The position numbers were made by a program, and so were the translations under genes. A stretch of 64,000 bases of DNA from Vairimorpha ceranae (Eukaryota > Microsporidia > Nosematidae): the NCBI RefSeq assembly GCF_000988165.1, contig NW_020169296.1, forward strand, positions 62,001 to 126,000, given 5' to 3'. The notes below the pieces were generated by a model. It saw only the letters and a list, made by a program, of their open reading frames with translations. It was not told the origin of the DNA and made no database searches. Below, one piece after another: positions 58,116-64,000 of the stretch (positions within the stretch are counted from its first letter, which is position 1; every line of letters begins with the position of its first letter).

Positions 58116-58952
58116 TTAAAATATCACATTATATTGATGCTTTCCATATGGCGAATAGTCTGAAAAAAAGGCTATTTTTATAACTACAAATATTACAATA
58201 ATTACAACTATTGTTACAACAATACCTATAAGAATTTTTTTAAGTCTAGACGCACGAATTTGATAATCAAGTGCAGCTTCTAAGTCTATATTTGCTGCTG
58301 CTGTATTTTCATGTGCAGTTGTTATATCCTGTTCAATATTATCTACAACATCATGTTGTTGATATATGGCATCATTTAAAATTTTAAGCATTTCTATAAG
58401 TTCTTGTATCATAGTGGCAATTTTCTGTATATTAGTTTTTCTGTCTTTTGCTTCATCTAATATTCCTTTTGCTGAATTACTTCCTAATGCAAAGGCTGAT
58501 GCTAAAATAGACTCCCCTCTGTCTTCATTGATACACTCACTTATTTCGTCTTCATTTGCATCAGGTCTCGCAATAAAAAACTGAAGCTTAAATTTTTCTT
58601 CCTCTTCTTTTTTATATTGATACTGTGCATCTCTATATTCATTAATCGCACTTGTTAATGCTTTAGTTTGCGAATGAACATGAATTTTTTTTGTTTTGTA
58701 CATAAAGTTCTCATTGCTTTGGCTATCAGAAATTTCGCTTGTAGCTTCTTGTAAACGATCTTTTAGTTCATTGGAAAGCTTTCGAAATTTATTATTAATG
58801 GCTTCCATTTGATTATTAAGCATTTTTTCAGTTTTTTTATCTAAAATACCACTATTTTTTTGTGATCCCAGATGTTCAAAACTAGCTGAATAGCTTTTTA
58901 ATTGATTAACGTCGCTAAAAAACTTTTTGGATTTTGTTAAAAAATCATCCAT
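58116..58952 (-). CDS. Syntaxin-type Qa-SNARE
   Basis: A tail-anchored SNARE, 278 aa. An N-terminal three-helix (Habc-like) region is followed by the SNARE helix (residues about 175-235) and a C-terminal anchor (ILIGIVVTIVVIIVIFVVIK). MIQELIEMLKILNDAIYQQ then HDVVDNIEQDI aligns with syntaxin-1 [30 protein letters not shown], placing the second Gln of IYQQ at the zero layer, so it is a Q-SNARE. LDYQIRASRLKK before the anchor matches VKYQSKARRKK. The first frame codon is GTG; the ATG five codons later (58952) is used. It is divergent from APN1, 45 bases apart. Confidence 0.85.
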   Translation of the reverse strand: MDDFLTKSKKFFSDVNQLKSYSASFEHLGSQKNSGILDKKTEKMLNNQMEAINNKFRKLSNELKDRLQEATSEISDSQSNENFMYKTKKIHVHSQTKALTSAINEYRDAQYQYKKEEEEKFKLQFFIARPDANEDEISECINEDRGESILASAFALGSNSAKGILDEAKDRKTNIQKIATMIQELIEMLKILNDAIYQQHDVVDNIEQDITTAHENTAAANIDLEAALDYQIRASRLKKILIGIVVTIVVIIVIFVVIKIAFFSDYSPYGKHQYNVIF

Positions 58953-58997
58953 AAAACAACTTTCCACTACATTTTTAAAAATACACTAGAAAGGGGT
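58953..58997. promoter_or_regulatory. 45-bp bidirectional promoter, SNARE / APN1
   Basis: The whole space between the two divergent start codons is 45 bases. It contains a single GGGG run, seven bases from the APN1 ATG; on the other strand it is a CCCC run about 40 bases from the SNARE ATG. All core promoter elements must overlap here or lie inside the genes. Confidence 0.6.
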
Positions 58998-59825
58998 ATG
59001 GCAAAATTAATTGGTGCGCATTTATCAATTAGCAAAGGAATAGATAAATTACAAAACATGATGGAAAGTATTGGTGCAAAATGCTGTGCAATATTTTTAA
59101 AAAACCAAAAAAGATTTTCTTCAGCACCTTATAAAAAAGTCGTTGTAGAAAACTTTAAAAAGAAAATTTTGTTCCCCGAGTTAATTGTTCCACATGGTTC
59201 CTATTTAATAAATTTAGGTAATCCAGAAAAAATAGAAAATTCTTATTTATGTCTTATTGACGATTTAAAGAGATGTAACGAACTTGGAATAATATATTAT
59301 AATTTACATCCTGGTAGTGATGTAACGAATATTGGTCAAAAATGTCTTGATTTTATTTCTGAACAATTAAACAAAGCTTTATCGGAAGTACCAAATGTTA
59401 TAATACTAATTGAAAATATGGCTGGACAAGGAAAATATGTATGTCATAAATTTGAAGATATAAAATACATTATTGACAAAATTAAGTTTAAAAATAGAAT
59501 TGGTGTATGCCTCGATACATGTCATATGTTCGGCGCAGGGTACGATATTAGAACGAAAGAGAAATTTCAAACGGTAATGAAGCATTTTGATGATGTTATT
59601 GGACTTAAATTTCTTAAGGCTGTACATTTAAATGACAGTAAAGAAGACTTGGGGTCTAGAAAAGACAGACATGAACAAATTGGAAAAGGAAAAATTGGGA
59701 TTGTGGCTTTTAAATATATTATGAATAGTAGTATTTTTGAAGATATACCAATGATTTTAGAAACACCAAATCACGACGAGTATTCTAATGAGATTAAATT
59801 GCTAAATTCATTAATTGAAAAATAA
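58998..59825 (+). CDS. APN1: AP endonuclease (endonuclease IV family, APN1)
   Basis: A Zn-dependent abasic-site endonuclease of base excision repair, 275 aa (E. coli Nfo 285). The TIM-barrel metal ligands are in place: GAHLSISKGIDK at the start, FLKNQKRF, PHGSYLINL, YNLHPGS (His), LIENMAGQG (Glu), GVCLDTCHMFGAGYD (Asp and His), AVHLNDSKEDLGSRKDRHEQ (His and the HxxIGxG motif), and MILETPNHDE (Glu). AAGGGGT directly precedes the ATG. Confidence 0.95.
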   Translation: MAKLIGAHLSISKGIDKLQNMMESIGAKCCAIFLKNQKRFSSAPYKKVVVENFKKKILFPELIVPHGSYLINLGNPEKIENSYLCLIDDLKRCNELGIIYYNLHPGSDVTNIGQKCLDFISEQLNKALSEVPNVIILIENMAGQGKYVCHKFEDIKYIIDKIKFKNRIGVCLDTCHMFGAGYDIRTKEKFQTVMKHFDDVIGLKFLKAVHLNDSKEDLGSRKDRHEQIGKGKIGIVAFKYIMNSSIFEDIPMILETPNHDEYSNEIKLLNSLIEK

Positions 59826-60485
59826 AGATTTTGCAAAATTATTGGTGACAATTATTTGCTTTTTTTGAATTTTAAACCATCAATAGTTATATTTCCTTAT
59901 TATTTAAGAAATGATTTTATGGTGCCAAAATTAACTAATATGTCTATTGACACATGATTTAATACAGTTGCATATTGTAGAGTTGATTTATTAATTATTA
60001 TAATGGATTATTAATAGAAAAATTTTGAAAAATAAAAATAATACTAAAATATAATTTATAAATCTTAAATTAAAAATTTGAAATTATAAAAACGTTACAG
60101 TAAATTAAACAAGTATAAATTTATTTTTTACTAAATTATCTAATAACTATTTATTCAGAAAAAAATATAAATGTATATAATCTTTAGAAATTTTAAATTA
60201 AATTATTGTATAAATTTAAATATTTATGTATGCATTTATTATTTCTTTTATTAACAACGCAATTTTAATATATTTTACTTATGAAAAAAAACTAGTTGTT
60301 TTTAGGTAAAGATCTTATGTAAAATTATTTATATAAGTTGCGAATATTTTTTTTTACAAGTTTCCTTTATAATAAATATTATTTTATTTATATAATCTTT
60401 AAAAATTTAATGTGTCCTTGAATTTATTAAATTAAAAAATATTTCATTTTCCTTTTTAATTTGTAAATATAGTACATTTAACAAT
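59826..60485. other. Intergenic AT-rich stretch
   Basis: About 660 bases between the convergent ends of APN1 and the second SNARE. Nothing beyond AT-rich sequence was recognised. Confidence 0.55.
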
Positions 60486-61289
60486 TTATTTATTATTCCT
60501 CAATCCGAACCAATCATCTCTTAAAGCATAATATGCAGTAATAATCAATAAAACAATAATTAAGAAAATAATAACTGCTCTCCAAAATCTTTTTCTTCTT
60601 CTTTTATATTTTAATGTCTTTGCTAATTCAACATTTGATTTAATTACATGTTCTTCAATATCTATTATCTCATCTCCATAATTATCTATAACAATACTTT
60701 TCTCAAACGTCAAGTCAGAGACCATTTTTGTAATTTCAACTATTTCTTCTGATAAATCATTAATTTTTTTTATTTCTTCTTGGCGTCGCGTTGCTTCATC
60801 CTTCTTTAATTGAGAACCGGAATCACTTAACGCGAATAAACATTCAATTTTAGTACCAGAATCAGGACTATTAATAAGTTTTGTAACTTGTTCTTCAGAA
60901 ACATTAGGATTTGCTGTTCGTACAAGAAATCTCTTTTTATTTTCCTCATTTTTCTTAAACGTGAATGTATAATCTCTAAATAAATTTGTAACATTTATTA
61001 GCTTTTTAGAAAAACCATTAATAAAATTTTCAATTATTTTTCTTTCATTGGAACTTGTTGTTTGCTTTGAAAAATCTGCTAGCTTAAATATCTTTTCTTT
61101 TGTTGATCTACTTAAATTTTTAAATTTATTTCCAATTTCTTGTATATTCTTAAGAAACATTCTTTCTTCCTGTGGATCAGGTGGATTGGTACTGTATTTC
61201 CCAGTTAAGAATTTGTACTGCTTTGCATATTCTTCTAATTCTGCTAAGTTTTCGTTTATTCTTTCTGATGTTGCTGTTAATCTTTCCAT
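60486..61289 (-). CDS. Syntaxin-like SNARE with Lys at the zero layer
   Basis: A 267-aa paralogue of the SNARE at 58116. It has a helical N-terminus, a SNARE-like helix (residues about 175-240) and a tail anchor (FWRAVIIFLIIVLLIITAYY) preceded by a KYKRRRKRF basic patch. Aligned to the other SNARE without gaps up to the anchor (SNVELAKTLKYK with ANIDLEAALDYQ), the zero-layer Gln of IYQQHDVVDN falls on Lys in TFEKSIVIDN. So it lacks the canonical ionic-layer residue. Heptads are otherwise kept. A GGGG run lies eight bases before the ATG. A non-fusogenic or specialised SNARE is possible. Confidence 0.78.
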   Translation of the reverse strand: MERLTATSERINENLAELEEYAKQYKFLTGKYSTNPPDPQEERMFLKNIQEIGNKFKNLSRSTKEKIFKLADFSKQTTSSNERKIIENFINGFSKKLINVTNLFRDYTFTFKKNEENKKRFLVRTANPNVSEEQVTKLINSPDSGTKIECLFALSDSGSQLKKDEATRRQEEIKKINDLSEEIVEITKMVSDLTFEKSIVIDNYGDEIIDIEEHVIKSNVELAKTLKYKRRRKRFWRAVIIFLIIVLLIITAYYALRDDWFGLRNNK

Positions 61290-61479
61290 GGTGTTTCCCC
61301 TTATTTATGCTTAAAAACTTTTTAAAAATAATTAGTAAACAAACTCCTGATTATCTCCTTTTTTAAAAAAATGAATAAATAATTTTTTCGCATAATTATT
61401 CGTTACAGCATTAAAAAGAAAATAAAATACTAAATTTAATTTATTTCAGTATTTATATTTTTTTTCAATATTACCCCAA

Positions 61480-61718
61480 GGTAGCCAAAAGCTTTCGTTA
61501 GGGGAATTTCCCTTGGGAAGGTCTGAGTGGAATATGGTCGAAATGGCACTTAGTTAATGCTAAGAAAGTTAGTTTAATAGAAATTTACTTTTGATATGAC
61601 TGAAATAGAATGATTATCATTTAGTCTGGAAAATGCTAACTATTCCATTTTTAAATAGTCAAACACGAAAGGCAATGTAGGTCCATTGTAACAAAATTCA
61701 GACTACTCTTTGGCAATC
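61480..61718 (+). ncRNA. RPR1: RNase P RNA
   Basis: The RNA of the tRNA 5'-end processing ribonucleoprotein, about 239 nt. CR-I at 61508-61530 reads TTCCCTTGGGAAGGTCTGAG, nearly identical to human RPPH1. CR-V at 61695-61707 reads AATTCAGACTACT, also identical in human. GTCTGA of CR-I pairs with TCAGAC of CR-V as helix P4. A CR-II-like TAGTCTGGAAAATGC is at 61622-61636. P1 pairs GCCAAA (61484-61489) with TTTGGC (61709-61714), extending outward. A hairpin CTTAG...CTAAG follows CR-I. T6 at 61719-61724 is a Pol III terminator, and a TTTATAT box lies about 25 bases upstream. Between P1 and CR-I are only about 18 bases, so the P3 domain is nearly gone. Confidence 0.92.
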
Positions 61719-61724
61719 TTTTTT
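61719..61724 (+). terminator. Pol III terminator of RNase P RNA
   Basis: Six T residues follow the 3' strand of helix P1. They lie 13 bases before the end of the convergent SUN gene. Confidence 0.7.
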
Positions 61725-61736
61725 AAAATAATTTTT

Positions 61737-62576
61737 TTAATTAAAAACACCAAATGCATAAATTTTATACACAGTTGTGTACTTTTTGCATCCATTATTA
61801 TTTAAAATTGTTATTTTCAATCTGTCAGTGATAATCTCTGGAAACAAAAAAGATTGATAATTGTTTTTGTTGATGTCGTAAGTGAATCCTCCAATTTCAA
61901 ATTCTTCTTCATTGTAAAATCCACTTAATAAAAAATCTTTGATAGCACTTTGTTTGTTTTCGGTCTCTGGATGAAAAATATGAAAGTTATTTAGCTTAAC
62001 ATTCTTAGAAAATTTTACAGTAAATGTTATTTTCTTTGGAAGGAAGGCAGTACAGTCGCCGGGTGCAGCATTTTCACCAAATATTATGTAGGGATCGATA
62101 GATTTTCTAAATCCTATAAATCCATATTTATATAAATCATCTTTGTTTACTTGTAAAGTGGTACAGTGTTCAATTCTACAAAGATTAAATGGTGTTTCTA
62201 CTGCTGATATTGTCATCTCTGAATTTTTCTTTTTTAAAGAATCTACCTCCTTGGCCAGATCTGATAACTCTGTATCTAAATTAGTTGAACGTTTATCAAA
62301 AATAAAATAATACAGAGTAAAATAAAAAACTATACCATAAGGTATTACATATTTCAAGTAAGAGAAAATACGTTTTGTGTTGTCAAAAATTTTTCTCAAT
62401 AAATTATCAGGAGGTGTAAAGAGTGAATCATCAACACACTCGGCATTATAATCATCACCAATATCGTTATTTATAGTAGAATTTTCAGAGACATCTGGAA
62501 ATTTCTGATAAATATTTTTAGAATTTCTATTTCTTTCTGGAGAATTAAATATTTTCAATCTTTCTTTTCGATTCAT
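61737..62576 (-). CDS. SUN-domain inner nuclear membrane protein
   Basis: A 279-aa single-pass protein. The N-terminal about 90 residues face the nucleoplasm. A helix at about 95-115 (YVIPYGIVFYFTLYYFIF) is the membrane span, followed by a short coiled coil (LSDLAKEVDSLKKKNSEM). The SUN-like domain fills the rest: IIFGENAAPGDCTAF (family P-x-x-CWAF), a VKFSKNVKLNNFHIFHPE strand pair (family hydrophobic-x-hydrophobic-EH), IKDFLLSGFYN (family PKDFSVYG), and a closing TVYKIYAFG (family YRFRVHG). SUN proteins bridge the envelope by binding KASH peptides. AAGGGC directly precedes the ATG at 62576; the frame is open 28 codons further upstream from a TTG. Confidence 0.8.
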   Translation of the reverse strand: MNRKERLKIFNSPERNRNSKNIYQKFPDVSENSTINNDIGDDYNAECVDDSLFTPPDNLLRKIFDNTKRIFSYLKYVIPYGIVFYFTLYYFIFDKRSTNLDTELSDLAKEVDSLKKKNSEMTISAVETPFNLCRIEHCTTLQVNKDDLYKYGFIGFRKSIDPYIIFGENAAPGDCTAFLPKKITFTVKFSKNVKLNNFHIFHPETENKQSAIKDFLLSGFYNEEEFEIGGFTYDINKNNYQSFLFPEIITDRLKITILNNNGCKKYTTVYKIYAFGVFN

Positions 62577-62729
62577 GCCCTTAGCAGAAAAAAAATTATT
62601 AAATTCCTTTTTCTTTATTTGTAAACAATAATCAGTAATCTTTAAAGAACGTTTAAACAATAATTAAGTACAGTAAATTTGATAGTATTGTTAATTACAA
62701 TTAAAAATAAATATGTTTGTTACCCTAAA

Positions 62730-64000
62730 ATGGCCAAGAATGAATCTAATAAAATAACGAGACTGGCAATTGTTAATTATGAACTATGTAAACCGAAGGA
62801 ATGTATGTCAGAATGTAAAAAGGCGTGTCCTGTTAATAAAACAGGAAAGGAGTGTATTACAATTGATACTAAATCACATATCTCAGAAATTCTGTGTATA
62901 GGATGTTCTGCGTGTCAAAAGAAATGTCCTTTTAAGGCGATTACAATTGTAAATTTACCTACAAATCTAGATAAAGACATTTCACATAGATATTCGGCAA
63001 ATGGTTTTAAACTTCACAGATTACCAATCCCTAAATATGGTAAGGTTTTAGGGCTAGTAGGCACTAATGGTATAGGAAAAAGTACTGCACTTAAAATATT
63101 ATCGGGCAATCTTAAACCAAACTTAGGAAAGTTCGACGTTACGCCCGACTGGGCAGCAATTCTAAATAATTATAAAGGATCTGAACTTCATGGATTTTTT
63201 ACTAAAATTTTAGAAGGGTCTATTAAAGCTATTTCTAAGATACAGTATATAGATAAAATGCCTAAATTTTTAAAAGGACGCTATAAGTCAGAAATCGCCT
63301 CCGGAAAAATGTTGTTTACTGTTAATGATATATTAAAAAAAGTTGATGAAAAAAATAAATTTGACTATTACGTAGATAAAATGGCACTTAAAAATGTATT
63401 AACAAGAGAATTAGAGCAATTAAGTGGTGGTGAACTTCAAAGATTTTGTATTGCATACACATGTTTACAAGAAGGAAATGTTTATATTTTTGATGAACCC
63501 ACTAGTTTTTTGGATGTTAAGCAGCGACTAGCAGCTGCTAAGGAAATAAGAAATTTGTGTGAAGAAAATAAATATGTTGTAGTTGTCGAACACGATTTAG
63601 CCATTTTAGATTTGATGTGTGATTTTGGATGTGTTCTATACGGACAATCTGGGGCATACGGTGTAATAAGCGCACCATACGTTATTAAATCAGCAATAAA
63701 TATATTTCTTGATGGATTTTTGCCTACAGAAAACATGAAATTTAGAAATTCAGAGTTAAAGTTTAATATTTCGGAAACACTTGATAGTATTATATCTACC
63801 AGAGACCAGTATCATTATCCCAATTTGATAAAAACATATCCAAATTTTACGCTTAAAGTTGAAGGCGGTAACTTTTCAGATTCTGAAATTGTTGTATTTC
63901 TTGGTGAAAATGGAATGGGCAAAACTACTTTAGTAGGTTTGATTTCGGGGTTAATTAAAGATGATAACGGGGAAGAGTTCGGTTTGTTGTCATATAGTCT
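62730..64000 (+). CDS. RLI1: ABCE1/RLI1 ribosome-recycling ATPase (5' part)
   Basis: The gene runs off the window end; 423 codons are visible. Two [4Fe-4S] cysteine clusters open the protein: CKPKECMSECKKACP with EC (residues 20-42) and CIGCSACQKKCP (56-67). NBD1 has Walker A GTNGIGKST (111-119), signature LSGGELQRF, Walker B VYIFDEPTSFLD and a VVVVEHDLAILD switch His. The NBD2 Walker A is GENGMGKTTL near the end. ABCE1 splits terminated ribosomes and also aids 40S maturation and initiation. ACCCTAAA precedes the ATG. It is divergent from the SUN-domain gene, 153 bases between starts. Confidence 0.97.
   Translation, partial: MAKNESNKITRLAIVNYELCKPKECMSECKKACPVNKTGKECITIDTKSHISEILCIGCSACQKKCPFKAITIVNLPTNLDKDISHRYSANGFKLHRLPIPKYGKVLGLVGTNGIGKSTALKILSGNLKPNLGKFDVTPDWAAILNNYKGSELHGFFTKILEGSIKAISKIQYIDKMPKFLKGRYKSEIASGKMLFTVNDILKKVDEKNKFDYYVDKMALKNVLTRELEQLSGGELQRFCIAYTCLQEGNVYIFDEPTSFLDVKQRLAAAKEIRNLCEENKYVVVVEHDLAILDLMCDFGCVLYGQSGAYGVISAPYVIKSAINIFLDGFLPTENMKFRNSELKFNISETLDSIISTRDQYHYPNLIKTYPNFTLKVEGGNFSDSEIVVFLGENGMGKTTLVGLISGLIKDDNGEEFGLLSYS

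Noticed and set aside
61475..61492. CAAGGTAGCCAAA match to the LSU rRNA R2-target region
   Set aside because: The match stops after about a dozen bases, and the surrounding sequence is explained by RNase P RNA helix P1.
61520..61531. GGTCTGAGTGG resembling the 3' end of U3 snoRNA
   Set aside because: No U3 box A, B or C precedes it; the segment is CR-I of RNase P RNA.

Overview
The window looks like nuclear DNA of a microsporidian. It is strongly A+T-rich by eye, its genes are compact and apparently intronless, and its eukaryotic proteins are shortened. It carries a probable polar tube protein 3 gene. About 27 of some 39 genes have a CCC/CCCC or GGG/GGGG run within about 20 bases upstream of the ATG, the start-site signal known from microsporidia. 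Many starts here were chosen by that signal. A Dicer-like gene excludes RNAi-less lineages such as Encephalitozoon. The long gene-poor stretches, decayed mobile elements, Dicer and CCC-type starts fit a Nosema/Vairimorpha-like species best, but the species call is inference.

Layout. Positions 1-12,400 are gene-poor. They hold three secreted or lineage-specific proteins, a GOLGA7/ERF4-like protein, a tRNA-Val(AAC), a small RING protein, a 35-bp tandem array, a dispersed palindromic repeat, and relics of a Helitron/PIF1-type helicase, a possible Merlin-type transposase and a reverse-transcriptase-like element. Positions 12,400-24,200 are dense: TRAPPC4/Trs23, RPB2, a TAN1-like THUMP protein, a 4-TM protein, a POT peptide transporter, 3-ketosphinganine reductase, two unknown proteins, a CYRI-like protein, a divergent eIF4E and TRAPPC5/Trs31. 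Positions 24,200-32,100 are sparse, with a forkhead factor, RPL15 and a small membrane protein.

Positions 32,100-64,000 are dense again: HSP104/ClpB behind a textbook heat-shock element, Dicer, a TPP1/ACD-like OB-fold protein, FIP1, MLH1 (with a duplicated C-terminal tail downstream), PTP3, SEC13, eEF2, BUR6/NC2-alpha, a TSR2-like protein, SF3b2/CUS1, a NEK-like kinase, a zinc transporter, TRM8, a small membrane protein, two syntaxin-like SNAREs flanking APN1, an RNase P RNA gene, a SUN-domain protein and the start of ABCE1/RLI1.

Functionally the genes cover transcription (RPB2, BUR6, forkhead), mRNA processing (SF3b2, FIP1), translation and its RNAs (eEF2, RPL15, ABCE1, eIF4E, tRNA-Val, RNase P RNA, TRM8, TAN1), secretion (SEC13, two TRAPP subunits, SNAREs), genome maintenance (MLH1, APN1, the TPP1-like protein), RNAi, and the invasion apparatus (PTP3). 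The least expected items are the RNase P RNA with a shrunken P3 region, the TPP1-like shelterin candidate, the CYRI-like and GOLGA7-like proteins, the six-unit heat-shock element, and two structured segments that may be snRNAs. All identities come from reading motifs by eye; no database search was run.
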